A DNA stretch of 13,847 bases from CAYMRB01 sp964392615 (GCA_964392615.1 CAYMRB010000268.1:1-13847); one strand, 5' to 3'. Numbered from the stretch's first letter, positions 1 through 6,973 are shown. Notes: generated by a model not told the origin, from the letters alone. Numbers and translations are program-made.

Positions 1-70
1 CGCGGCCCATCGGTGACTTTAGCGGAATCTCGCAAACCGTGAACGGCTACAGTTCGAGTTCATCGAGCTG

Positions 71-463
71 GTGAACACGAGCGACTCGCCGGTCGATCTG
101 TCGGGGTGGCGCCTCACGCACGGGATCGGCTTCACGTTCGGCGAGGCCGTGCTCGGAGCCGGGGAGCACGTCGTGCTCGTCGAGAACCTCGAGGCGTTCC
201 TGGAACGCTACGGGTGGATCGATGTCCAGATCGCGGGAATCTACACGGGCAAGCTGTCGAACGCCGGAGAGGGGATCACCCTGGTCGACGATCTCGGCGT
301 CGACGTCGCCTCGTTCGACTACGACGACGACTGGTATCCGGAGACCGACGGTGGGGGACGCTCGCTGGTCGCTGCGAGCTTGCCGGGCGAGAACGACCCT
401 GGCCAGGCCGCGAGCTGGAGACCGAGCCGCGACGTGCACGGGTCGCCGGGGCGGGCGGACTGA
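71..463 (+). CDS. Lamin-tail domain (LTD) protein, C-terminal part, frame-broken or 5'-truncated
   Basis: This is the C-terminal lamin-tail domain of a probably secreted protein. The Ig-like LTD fold begins before the annotated GTG, at about base 53, with F-E-F-I-E-L-V-N, then SPVDLSGWRL, then IYTGKLSNAGEGITLVDD, and it closes with the typical ASWRPSRDVHGSPGRAD tail. LTDs are frequent in planctomycete surface and exported proteins, often beside CotH or dockerin-like modules; their ligands are mostly unknown. The frame has stops at 14-16 and 20-22, so the ORF as it stands starts at GTG 71, inside the domain and without a good ribosome site. Frame 3 is open from base 3 and would join this frame if one T were added at 53-54, giving G-Y-S-F-E-F-I-E-L. 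I therefore read it as the end of a longer gene entering from the left, broken by a real or artefactual frameshift. Domain identity is solid; the status of the gene is uncertain. Confidence 0.72.
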   Translation: MNTSDSPVDLSGWRLTHGIGFTFGEAVLGAGEHVVLVENLEAFLERYGWIDVQIAGIYTGKLSNAGEGITLVDDLGVDVASFDYDDDWYPETDGGGRSLVAASLPGENDPGQAASWRPSRDVHGSPGRAD

Positions 464-491
464 GCTCGATCACGACGACCGCACGGTCTGC

Positions 492-519
492 TTGATTCTC
501 ACCACCGGTGACCTACGCT
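492..519 (+). promoter_or_regulatory. Possible sigma-70-like promoter for the sulfatase
   Basis: TTGATT (492-497) is followed after 16 bases by TACGCT (514-519), a weak GC-genome version of a -35/-10 pair. It sits about 45 bases before the sulfatase ATG, after the end of the LTD gene. The -10 half matches the consensus at only three of six bases, so this is a suggestion. Confidence 0.22.
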
Positions 520-563
520 GGTCAATGGTCCGTCAGAGTCCGCACACGACGAGGAGAACCGCC

Positions 564-2060
564 ATGAAGAAGCTGCCTCTCTGCTACGCCCTTCTCGCTG
601 CGCTGACGGTCGGCGCACTGATCGACGCCGCCGAGCCGCTGGAAGGATCGCGGCCGAACATCATCCTGGTGATCACGGACGATCAGGGCTACGGCCCGGT
701 CGGGCGACACGGGCACCCGTGGATCCGGACGCCGAACCTCGACGTGCTCTACGACAAGAGCGCGCGGTTCACGCGGTTCCTGGTCAGCCCGACGTGCTCG
801 CCGACGCGCTCGGCGTTGATGACCGGCCGGCATCCGATGCGCAACGGGATCACGCACACGATCCTCGAGCGCGAACGCATGACGCTCGACGCGACGACGC
901 TACCGCAGGTGCTCAAGACCGCCGGCTACACGACCGGCATCTTCGGCAAGTGGCATCTCGGCGACGAGGAGCCGTACCAGCCGCACAAACGCGGCTTCGA
1001 CGAAGCGTTCATCCACGGCGCTGGCGGCATCGGCCAGGCGTACAAGTGCAGCTGCGCCGACGCACCCGGCAACAAGTACTTCGACCCGGTGCTGCGTCAC
1101 AACGGCTCGTTCGTCAAGACGAAGGGCTACTGCACCGACCTGTTCTTCACGGGCGCATTGGGCTGGATCCAGCGCGTCAAGGCGGGCAAGGCGCCGTTCT
1201 TCGCGTACATCACGACGAATGCGCCGCACGGTCCGTTTATCGCGCCGCCCAGCAACACGAAGCGGTTCACCGATCTCGGGTTCAGCGGCAAGACGGCCGG
1301 CTTCTACGGCATGATCGAGAACATCGACGAGAACGTCGGCCGGCTGCTCGGCTATCTCGAGCGCTGGAAGCTCTTCGAGAACACCGTCGTGATCTTCATG
1401 TCGGACAACGGCATGACCGGCGGCGGATCGGGTCGCCTCGGCAAGCCGCTCGGCAAGTCGCCCGACGGCAAGGCGATGCTGCCGTACAACGCCGGCATGA
1501 AAGGCCTCAAGGGCAGCGCCGACGAGGGCGGCGTCCGGGTGCCGTTCTTCGTACGCTGGGACGGGCGCATCAGGGCCGGCGCCCACAGCGATCGCATCGC
1601 GGCGCACATCGACGTCTTCCCGACGCTCGCGGCGCTCGCCGGAGCGAAGCTGCCCGCCGGCCAGGTGGGAGGCCGCAGCCTGCTGCCGCTTCTGGAGGAC
1701 AGCAAGGCCCCGTGGACCGATCGCTACCTCTTCACGCACAAGGGTCGCTGGCGTACCGGATCCGAGCCGAACGACCACCAGTGGAAGGGCTTCGCAGTCC
1801 GCAACCAGCGCTTCCGCCTCGTGGGCACGAACGCCCTGTACGACATGCAGGCCGATCCAGGCCAGAAGACCAACGTGATCGACAAGCACCCCGACGTCGT
1901 CAAGGCGATGCGCAAGGCCTACGACGCGTGGTGGAAGAAGACTCGACCGATGATGGTCAACGAGAACGTGCCGATGTCGCCGACGCGGCCGTTCCACGTG
2001 CTGTACAAGAAGCAGCTCGAAAGCGGCGGCATTCCGATGTGGAACCCGTCGAAGCTGTAG
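564..2060 (+). CDS. Secreted type I (formylglycine) sulfatase / arylsulfatase family
   Basis: This is a 498-residue alkaline-phosphatase-superfamily sulfatase that hydrolyses a sulfate ester, probably on a polysaccharide or glycoside, outside the cytoplasm. The first 23 or so residues form a signal peptide (KK, then a hydrophobic stretch, then DAA). Visible active-site elements are the metal-binding ITDDQ near D39-D40; the sulfatase signature PTCSPTRSALMTG, whose C78 would be oxidised to formylglycine; GKWHLG (K129, H131); APHGPF (H222); and the second metal site SDNG (D281, N282). R82 and H348 complete the usual set, so the enzyme looks intact, and its length is normal. I chose the ATG at 564 because GAGGAG lies 7 bases upstream and the signal peptide starts there; the frame is open back to 222 but has no coding character before the ATG. 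Planctomycetes carry very many such sulfatases. The substrate cannot be read from the sequence. Maturation needs a formylglycine-generating enzyme or anSME, neither of which is in this window. Confidence 0.95.
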   Translation: MKKLPLCYALLAALTVGALIDAAEPLEGSRPNIILVITDDQGYGPVGRHGHPWIRTPNLDVLYDKSARFTRFLVSPTCSPTRSALMTGRHPMRNGITHTILERERMTLDATTLPQVLKTAGYTTGIFGKWHLGDEEPYQPHKRGFDEAFIHGAGGIGQAYKCSCADAPGNKYFDPVLRHNGSFVKTKGYCTDLFFTGALGWIQRVKAGKAPFFAYITTNAPHGPFIAPPSNTKRFTDLGFSGKTAGFYGMIENIDENVGRLLGYLERWKLFENTVVIFMSDNGMTGGGSGRLGKPLGKSPDGKAMLPYNAGMKGLKGSADEGGVRVPFFVRWDGRIRAGAHSDRIAAHIDVFPTLAALAGAKLPAGQVGGRSLLPLLEDSKAPWTDRYLFTHKGRWRTGSEPNDHQWKGFAVRNQRFRLVGTNALYDMQADPGQKTNVIDKHPDVVKAMRKAYDAWWKKTRPMMVNENVPMSPTRPFHVLYKKQLESGGIPMWNPSKL

Positions 2061-2095
2061 CCGTCGCCCGCCCCGAGGCAGTCCGTTGACAAGAA

Positions 2096-2136
2096 CTCTC
2101 GCCGCCAGCGCGCCTCGTCGGCGCTGACGGCGAGAG
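2096..2136. terminator. Long hairpin between convergent sulfatase and dehydrogenase genes
   Basis: CTCTCGCCG (2096-2104) pairs with CGGCGAGAG (2128-2136). One C/A mismatch follows, then CAGCGC (2106-2111) pairs with GCGCTG (2121-2126) around a nine-base loop. This 15-base-pair stem lies just after the sulfatase stop. Read on the minus strand it is followed by TTCTT, so it could end the dehydrogenase transcript; read on the plus strand it has no T-run. A bidirectional role is inference. Confidence 0.55.
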
Positions 2137-2144
2137 ATCGTGAC

Positions 2145-2169
2145 GGCCGCTCCCCGCGCGGGAGCGGCC
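2145..2169. terminator. Perfect GC-rich hairpin, second of a pair
   Basis: GGCCGCTCCC (2145-2154) and GGGAGCGGCC (2160-2169) form a perfect 10-base-pair stem with a five-base loop. It lies 8 bases after the first hairpin and 14 bases from the dehydrogenase stop. There is no T-run on either side. Position between converging genes suggests termination or 3'-end protection. Confidence 0.5.
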
Positions 2170-2183
2170 CGAGCTCGACAGCC

Positions 2184-3263
2184 CTAGGGCTTGACGAGCA
2201 CCTTCAGCGGGTTGTTCTTCCGCTCCTTGACGCCGCGGATAGCGGCCTCGAGGTCGGCGAGCGGGTACGTGTCCGTCGCCAGGCTCGTGACATCGACGAG
2301 ACCGCCGGCGATCGCATCGAGGGAGGCCGGCCAGGTCAGCGGCGCCAGCCACGAGAAGTGGATGGTCTTGTCCCAGAAGATCGATGCGCATGCCGGCACG
2401 CGGATCACCGCGTCGTCGGCGGGCAGGCCGAAGTAGACGATCCGGGAGTGACGACCGGAGATCTCCAGTGCGGCCTCCATCGCGGGGACAGCGCCGGTCG
2501 GCGTGATCACGGCGTCGGCGAAGTGGCCGTTCGTCGCGTCCTCGATGGCCGCCTTGAGATCGCCCACGTAGTACTCCGAGCCGCTCTCGGCGACGTTCAT
2601 CGCGATGTCCGCGCCCGACTCGAGACCGATCTTCAGGCGGTAGTCATCGCCGCCGGCGCCGACGAGGATGATCTTGCCGGCTCCGGACGACTTGATCAGC
2701 TGCACCATCATCGTGCCGATCGCGCCCGGACCCATGACGACGCAGATGTCACCGGGCTGCACCGCCATCCTCTTCACGCCGTGGGCGGCGCAGGCGAGGG
2801 GCTCGGTCATCGCGGCGTCTTCGTACGATACGCCGTCGGGAATCTTGTGCATGCCGGTGTAGTGCGAGAGGCTGTACTCCGAGAAGCCGCCGTTGACGGA
2901 GACGCCGAGCACCTGCTTCTTCTCGCACAGGTTGACCTGGCCGCGCTTGCAGACCTCGCACGCGTTGCAGTACTGCACGGGGTCGAGGACGACGCGGTCG
3001 CCCACCTCGAACAGCCCGACCCGCTTCGGGATTTCGCCGACCTCGACGACCTCGCCGCTGTACTCGTGGCCGAGGATCAGCGGCCCCTTGCCATCGGCGG
3101 TCTCGAGCGAGCTATCGCCGTAGAAGTACGCGACGTCGGAACCGCAGATGCCGCAGGCCTTGACCTTGACGAGGACATCCTCCGGCCCGACTTCGGGGAT
3201 CGGAACGTCCTCCAGCGTCATCTTCTCGGGTTCGTAGAACACCTGGGCTTTCATGTTCGCCAT
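2184..3263 (-). CDS. Zinc-dependent medium-chain (threonine/sorbitol dehydrogenase-like) alcohol dehydrogenase
   Basis: This is a cytosolic 359-residue MDR-superfamily oxidoreductase of the L-threonine 3-dehydrogenase / L-iditol 2-dehydrogenase group, which oxidises a secondary alcohol, usually with NAD+. The GroES-like N-terminal half holds the catalytic zinc ligands C40 (in ACGICGSD), H66 and E67 (GHEYSG) and E154 (TEPLAC). The structural-zinc lobe has four cysteines, C99, C102, C105 and C113. The Rossmann half shows GPGAIG (178-183) and a strand ending VGAGGDD before RL; the acidic residue there favours NAD(H). All key residues are present. The start at 3263 is preferred over the Met three codons in because AAGGAGG sits 5 bases before it. 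A promoter-like pair and a 147-base leader lie upstream. The gene follows uppP on the same strand, but a hairpin separates them, so I treat it as its own unit. The true substrate (threonine, a polyol or another sugar alcohol) is not decidable from motifs. Confidence 0.93.
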   Translation of the reverse strand: MANMKAQVFYEPEKMTLEDVPIPEVGPEDVLVKVKACGICGSDVAYFYGDSSLETADGKGPLILGHEYSGEVVEVGEIPKRVGLFEVGDRVVLDPVQYCNACEVCKRGQVNLCEKKQVLGVSVNGGFSEYSLSHYTGMHKIPDGVSYEDAAMTEPLACAAHGVKRMAVQPGDICVVMGPGAIGTMMVQLIKSSGAGKIILVGAGGDDYRLKIGLESGADIAMNVAESGSEYYVGDLKAAIEDATNGHFADAVITPTGAVPAMEAALEISGRHSRIVYFGLPADDAVIRVPACASIFWDKTIHFSWLAPLTWPASLDAIAGGLVDVTSLATDTYPLADLEAAIRGVKERKNNPLKVLVKP

Positions 3264-3268
3264 AGTTC

Positions 3269-3275
3269 CCTCCTT
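3269..3275 (-). promoter_or_regulatory. Strong ribosome binding site of the dehydrogenase
   Basis: On the minus strand AAGGAGG stands 5 bases before the ATG at 3263-3261. It is the best Shine-Dalgarno match I saw in the window and decides between the two candidate Met codons (3263 and 3254). Confidence 0.7.
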
Positions 3276-3416
3276 CGGGCCCGCGGAGACATCGTCCCGC
3301 GAAACACGCGACTCTGCTCGGATGATTGCGATGACCGCATAGAAGCCCGGTGTAGCTCCCCGCGGCTTCTTCGACGGAGTGTCGATTCACGGCGTCAGCC
3401 GAATGTACGGCCGCTC

Positions 3417-3446
3417 ATGATGGGCCACGAGCGCGGGGCAAGTCAA
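3417..3446 (-). promoter_or_regulatory. Promoter-like TTGACT-N18-CATCAT upstream of the dehydrogenase
   Basis: Read on the minus strand, TTGACT (3446-3441) is followed after 18 bases by CATCAT (3422-3417). The -35 box matches five of six consensus bases and the -10 box four of six. It lies downstream of the uppP hairpin and upstream of the dehydrogenase, leaving a leader of about 147 bases, as expected if the dehydrogenase has its own promoter. The same -10 sequence and spacing recur before the CxxCH gene. Confidence 0.38.
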
Positions 3447-3462
3447 GCTCCGGCGAGGGTGC

Positions 3463-3493
3463 GCGCGGTGCGCGAGCTCTGCGCTCGCCGCGC
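3463..3493 (-). terminator. Hairpin after uppP
   Basis: GCGCG (3463-3467) and GCGAGC (3472-3477), with GTGC bulged between them, pair with GCTCGC (3483-3488) and CGCGC (3489-3493) around a five-base loop. It starts seven bases past the uppP stop on the minus strand. There is no T-run, so Rho-independent termination is only possible, not shown. Confidence 0.4.
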
Positions 3494-3499
3494 CGTCGA

Positions 3500-4327
3500 T
3501 CAGCTGCTCATGAAGAGGCTGCCCAGAGCGAGGCAGCCGGCGAGGGCGCAGTAGGCCGCGAACCAGCGCAACGCGCCACGACGCAGCACGAGCAGCAGCA
3601 GCTTGCACGCCGCGTAGCCGGTCAGCGCGGAGAGCAGAATCCCCCCGCCGAGCTCGACCCAGTCGAAGTTCGTCGATGCCGACCCGGATGAGAGTCGCAG
3701 GATCTGCAGCAACGCCGCGCCGCCGATGGCGGGCAGAGCGAGCAGGAACGAGAACTTCGCCCCCATGCGAGCTTCCACACCGAGGATCATCGCGATCGCG
3801 ATGGTCCACCCCGAGCGCGAGCAACCGGGCATGATCGCGATCGCTTGGGCACAGCCGATCAGAAACGCCAGGCCCAGCCCGATCTCGTTCTTTCCAGTGC
3901 CCCAGGTTCCGCCGCGGTTCGCCGTCAGGAGCAAGAGGGAAGTGGCGAGAAGGGCCAACCCGACGGGCAGGATCCGCGCCAGATGATCCTCGATCCAATT
4001 CTCGAGAGTGATCCCCACGATCGCGGCGGGCACCGTGCCGATCAACAATGCCACGAGCATGCGCGAGGAGGCGTCCAGCTCCTGTCGCCTCAGAAGAACC
4101 CCGGGGAACCGCAGCGTCGTGAAGAAGAGTTCCTTCACGTCATGGCGATACACGGCCACGACAGCCAGCAGCGTTCCGACGTGAAGCGCGACATCGACGA
4201 CCAGAGGATTCTCGACGTTGACATCGAGCAGCGTCCTCGCGAGGACGAGATGACCGCTGGAGGAGACGGGCAGGAACTCGGTGAGGCCCTGAACGATCGC
4301 CAGCACGCAGAGGTCGATAAAAGTCAT
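3500..4327 (-). CDS. uppP: Undecaprenyl-diphosphatase (UppP/BacA family)
   Basis: This integral inner-membrane enzyme dephosphorylates undecaprenyl pyrophosphate to the monophosphate, recycling the lipid carrier used for peptidoglycan and other envelope glycans; overproduction in other bacteria gives bacitracin resistance. From the ATG at 4327 the protein has 275 residues, the family's usual size, and begins MTFIDLCVLAIVQG as typical members do. The frame continues upstream to a GTG at 4369, but those 14 residues are not family-like. Signature regions are QGLTEFLPVSSSGHL (12-26; Q13/E17 of the E/Q-XXX-E motif and H26) and PGCSRSGWT (167-175; R171). Several hydrophobic helices follow, with charged breaks near 61-65, 80-88 and 137-148. 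The putative ribosome site before the ATG is weak. The function is housekeeping and is not obviously tied to the flanking genes. All catalytic residues are present, so I expect an active enzyme. Confidence 0.95.
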   Translation of the reverse strand: MTFIDLCVLAIVQGLTEFLPVSSSGHLVLARTLLDVNVENPLVVDVALHVGTLLAVVAVYRHDVKELFFTTLRFPGVLLRRQELDASSRMLVALLIGTVPAAIVGITLENWIEDHLARILPVGLALLATSLLLLTANRGGTWGTGKNEIGLGLAFLIGCAQAIAIMPGCSRSGWTIAIAMILGVEARMGAKFSFLLALPAIGGAALLQILRLSSGSASTNFDWVELGGGILLSALTGYAACKLLLLVLRRGALRWFAAYCALAGCLALGSLFMSS

Positions 4328-4393
4328 CCGAACCCCGATCGAGAGCACTCGAGAAACGGTGGAGGACACGGGACGCTACTCATGAATCGGTCC

Positions 4394-4410
4394 CCAGCTC
4401 GCCGAGCTGG
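4394..4410. repeat. Palindrome upstream of uppP
   Basis: CCAGCTCG and CGAGCTGG are perfect inverted arms around a single C, or a 7-base-pair hairpin with a GCC loop. It lies about 65 bases before the uppP ATG on the minus strand and could be an operator or a leader hairpin. No regulator is assigned. Confidence 0.4.
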
Positions 4411-4458
4411 TGCCCAATCGTGCGTCCCGGCCTTCTCAAGCGCGAAGCATTGTCGACC

Positions 4459-4496
4459 CGTGGCCGTCAGACGCAAGAGGCGACGGCCGCGTTTTT
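4459..4496 (+). terminator. Orphan intrinsic-terminator-like hairpin with T-run
   Basis: CGTGGCCGTC (4459-4468) pairs with GACGGCCGCG (4482-4491): ten pairs, one of them a T-G wobble. The loop has 13 bases and five T follow (4492-4496). It is the only stem in the window that I found directly followed by a T5 run. On the plus strand no recognised gene ends before it; the kinase starts 366 bases later. It may end a short leader or small RNA. Confidence 0.5.
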
Positions 4497-4861
4497 CGGA
4501 ACCGTCACCCGATTCCCCCTCTCTCCGAACTCTGCCATAGCCACCGAGCCGCCACCACGAGAGCGTTCCCGCCTTCCTCGACCTCGACGCGCGGTCAAGC
4601 GATGATCCGATCGACTCTCACGACGACCGCCGCCGGTTCTCTGCGGCGTCGAGATCGGCAGCTCTGCGGTTGCACCCCGTCAAGGGTTGACTTTCGCCGC
4701 GGATACGAGGATCGTGTGAGCGGCGGGAGTTCTGGCGGGTTTTCTGGGCATACGGCGGCAGCGTCGGGTATGTCGGCTGCGCCGGGCTTCTGTCGTCGAC
4801 CACAGGCGATCGGGCCCGCCTACGGCGTCGGGGCGGTCCACAGCATGGGAAGGGATTCTGC

Positions 4862-5788
4862 TTGACCGAACAGCGGCTGGAGCCAGGGGCAGGGCATCCG
4901 CACCTCGAGATTCTCGAGGCCGTCGCGTTCATGGCGGACCGCATCCGCCGCCCGGGGCCGCTCGACGCAGCCATCGCCGACGCGCTGCGTCGGCTCGGCG
5001 AAGCCACCGGCGCGAGCCGCGCCTACCTCTTCGAGAACTCGACCGACGAAGACGGGAGGCTGTGCACCGGTCAACGCTGTGAATGGTGCGCCCCCGGAGT
5101 CGACTCGCAGCGCGACAACCCTCACCTTCAGTCGATTCCGTACGAAGACGCCGGCGTCGGCCGCTGGCGAGAGCTTCTGTCGAGCGGCCAGGTCGTCGCC
5201 GGGACGATTGGCGATTTCCCCGCGCCCGAGCGCGCCCTTCTCGAGCCGCAGGGCATCCTCACGCTCGTCGCGGTACCGGTCTTCTTCGATGATCGATTCT
5301 GGGGCTTCCTCGGGTTCGACGATTGCGTGCGGGAGAGGGAGTGGTCGGCGGAGGAAACCGAGGCGCTCCGCGTCGCGGCCGTCATCCTGGGCACCGATCT
5401 CCACCATCGCGAGACGCAGTCGAAGCTGCTGGCTTCCCACGAGAGGCTGTGCGCCGTCTTCGACAGCCTCGAGGCCGCGGTCTGCGTAGCCGACATGGCG
5501 AGCCACGAGGTGCTTTCGCCAACCGATACGTGCGCGATGACACGGGGAAGGTCGAAGGGAAGCCCTGCTGGCAGACGATGCAGAGGAACCAGAGCGGCCC
5601 CTGCAGCTTCTGCACGAACGATCGCCTGCTGGACGAGAACGGAGAGCCGGTCGACAGCATCGTCCGGGAGTATCAGAACACGCACACCGGACGGTGGTAC
5701 GAGCTGCGCGACAAGGCGATTCGGTGGATCGACGGACGCTTGGTACACCTCGAGATCGCGACGGACATCACCGAACGCAGACTCCTGA
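4862..5788 (+). CDS. Hybrid histidine kinase, 5' part: GAF domain and start of PAS (frameshifted gene)
   Basis: This is the N-terminal part of a cytosolic sensor kinase. No signal peptide or membrane segment is visible. Residues about 32-185 form a GAF domain with the familiar QRCEWCAPGV, GRWRELLSSG, DFPAPERALLEPQGI and RFWGFLGFDDC blocks and EWSAEETEALR at its end. A PAS domain opens at about 193 (HERLCAVFDSLEAAVCVAD). The frame is genuine only to base 5516; the residues from there to 5788 are Arg/Ser/Thr-rich noise, while the PAS domain continues in the next frame. Adding one T to the TTT at 5514-5516 restores ...EVL-F-ANRYVRDD... and a 689-residue protein. The start is a TTG with AAGGGA six bases upstream, and no earlier start exists in this frame; the next candidate is ATG 4931. 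Cysteines C68, C73 and C76 lie close together in the GAF domain. The signal sensed is unknown. Confidence 0.85.
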   Translation: MTEQRLEPGAGHPHLEILEAVAFMADRIRRPGPLDAAIADALRRLGEATGASRAYLFENSTDEDGRLCTGQRCEWCAPGVDSQRDNPHLQSIPYEDAGVGRWRELLSSGQVVAGTIGDFPAPERALLEPQGILTLVAVPVFFDDRFWGFLGFDDCVREREWSAEETEALRVAAVILGTDLHHRETQSKLLASHERLCAVFDSLEAAVCVADMASHEVLSPTDTCAMTRGRSKGSPAGRRCRGTRAAPAASARTIACWTRTESRSTASSGSIRTRTPDGGTSCATRRFGGSTDAWYTSRSRRTSPNADS

Positions 5789-6930
5789 GCGAGCTGGAGC
5801 TCAAGGCGTCGAGGATGGAAGCGACCGCCACCATGGCGGCCGGCGTCGCCCATGACTTCAACAACCTGTTGGTCGGCGTGCTCGGCAACGCCGAAATGAT
5901 GCGGCTGCAGCCGGGGCTGGGGCCCGATCTGGTCGCCACGCTCGACGTGATCATCGAGAGCGCCTCTCGAGCGGGCAGCCTGGCGCAACGGCTCCTCACC
6001 TGTACACGGGGAGAGCGATACGAGCGGGTCCCGCTGAACCTGAACGCTGCCATCGAGGAGGTACTCCGCCTCCACGAAACGTTGATTCCTCCCAGCACTC
6101 ACATCGAAAAAAACCTCGACCCGGAGCTCGACGCCACGCTCGGTGACCCGACGCAGATCAACCAGGTCGTCGCGAACCTCTGCCTGAACGCCGTCGAAGC
6201 GATCGAGGGAGACGGCGTCGTACGGTTGCGTACGCGCAACGACGTGTTCGACGCGAGTCGCACCGACGGAACCCCCGCCTCGCTCACCGGCGCGGTCGTC
6301 TGCCTCGAAGTGGAGGACAGCGGCAGCGGCATGACCGCTGAAGCCGTCGCCCACGCCTTCGAGCCGTTCTTCAGCACCAAGCGCGACGGGCGTGGGCTGG
6401 GGTTGGCCGCCGTCAGGGGAATCGTTCGCGCTCACGAGGGGCACGTGGCAGTCGAGAGCCGACCGGGCGAGGGTACGCTTCTGCGCGTCGTTCTGCCGGC
6501 CGCGGTCGCCGCGACGAAAGACGCGCTGCGCGACTCCAGGGAGATGAGGCGGCAGGCGCGCGGATCGGAGACCATCCTCGTCGTCGATGACGAAGAGATC
6601 GTTCTCGAGACCACACGGCTGGCGCTCGAGGGGCTCGGCTATCGCGTGCTGGAAGCGCGTTCGGGCGCGGAAGCGGTCCGCACGGCCCGACAGCCGCACG
6701 CGACGATCGACGCCGTGGTGCTCGATCTCGGAATGCCCGACGGCTCTGGCGCAGACTTCTTTCCGCTGCTGCGCGAAGCGCAACCCGCAGCCAAGGTCGT
6801 CCTGTGCAGCGGGAGCGATCCCGCCGGCGAGGCGCGAGACCTGTTCGATCGCGGCGCCGTCGGATTCGTTCGGAAACCGTTTCATTCCCGGCTGCTCGCC
6901 GAGACGATTCGGGAAGCGCTCGATCGATAG
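5515..6930 (+). CDS. Hybrid histidine kinase, 3' part: PAS, kinase core and receiver domain
   Basis: This is the continuation of the gene that starts at 4862; residue numbers are for the repaired 689-residue protein. The PAS domain runs to about 310 and ends in EIATDITERR; it carries C236 and a CxxC pair (C248, C251 in GPCSFC). The kinase core is of the NtrB-like hybrid type: H-box AAGVAHDFNNLL with phospho-acceptor H331, N-box around N443 (CLNAVEAI), G1 EDSGSGM (485-491), F-box FEPFFST and G2 GRGLGL. A C-terminal receiver domain shows D576/D577, phospho-acceptor D622 (LDLGMP), S650 and K672 (RKPF). There is no DNA-binding output domain, so phosphate must pass to another protein or feed back on the kinase. 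All catalytic residues are intact despite the frame break, which suggests either a recent mutation or a base-calling error. As the sequence stands, the first start codons after the break are GTG 5530 and ATG 5578. No response regulator gene is adjacent. Confidence 0.87.
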   Translation, partial: FANRYVRDDTGKVEGKPCWQTMQRNQSGPCSFCTNDRLLDENGEPVDSIVREYQNTHTGRWYELRDKAIRWIDGRLVHLEIATDITERRLLSELELKASRMEATATMAAGVAHDFNNLLVGVLGNAEMMRLQPGLGPDLVATLDVIIESASRAGSLAQRLLTCTRGERYERVPLNLNAAIEEVLRLHETLIPPSTHIEKNLDPELDATLGDPTQINQVVANLCLNAVEAIEGDGVVRLRTRNDVFDASRTDGTPASLTGAVVCLEVEDSGSGMTAEAVAHAFEPFFSTKRDGRGLGLAAVRGIVRAHEGHVAVESRPGEGTLLRVVLPAAVAATKDALRDSREMRRQARGSETILVVDDEEIVLETTRLALEGLGYRVLEARSGAEAVRTARQPHATIDAVVLDLGMPDGSGADFFPLLREAQPAAKVVLCSGSDPAGEARDLFDRGAVGFVRKPFHSRLLAETIREALDR

Positions 6931-6954
6931 CGCGGAGGGCGCCGGCGGCACGAC

Positions 6955-6973
6955 CGCTCGACGAGAACGAGCG
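6955..6973 (+). terminator. Small hairpin after the histidine kinase
   Basis: CGCTCG (6955-6960) and CGAGCG (6968-6973) form a six-base-pair stem with a seven-base loop, 25 bases after the kinase stop and before the next promoter-like pair. It is short and has no T-run. Confidence 0.22.

Larger units (their letters stand above)
4328..4861. other. Divergent intergenic region between uppP and the histidine kinase, no convincing gene
   Basis: About 530 bases separate the two divergent starts. The first 42 are the open extension of uppP to its GTG. I see a 17-base palindrome (4394-4410), an orphan intrinsic-terminator shape on the plus strand (4459-4496) and a lone TTGACT (4687-4692) without a good -10 partner. 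An open frame from GTG 4410 to 4865 is rich in R, S, P and A and shows no domain, so I do not call it. Promoters for both flanking genes should lie here but none is clear. Confidence 0.5.

Noticed and set aside
719..2089. A 456-codon plus-strand frame within the sulfatase
   Set aside because: The sulfatase frame carries all catalytic motifs; this one is Arg/Gln-rich noise.
4410..4865. Open frame of 151 codons whose TGA overlaps the kinase TTG start, a geometry seen in coupled genes
   Set aside because: The product is R/S/P/A-rich with no domain, starts at a GTG inside a palindrome, and its frame contains the orphan terminator. The overlap is best explained by chance.
5510..5520. Programmed -1 ribosomal frameshifting as the explanation for the split kinase
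   Set aside because: The site GTG-CTT-TCG has no X-XXY-YYZ slippery heptamer and I see no adjacent stimulatory hairpin; a missing base is simpler.
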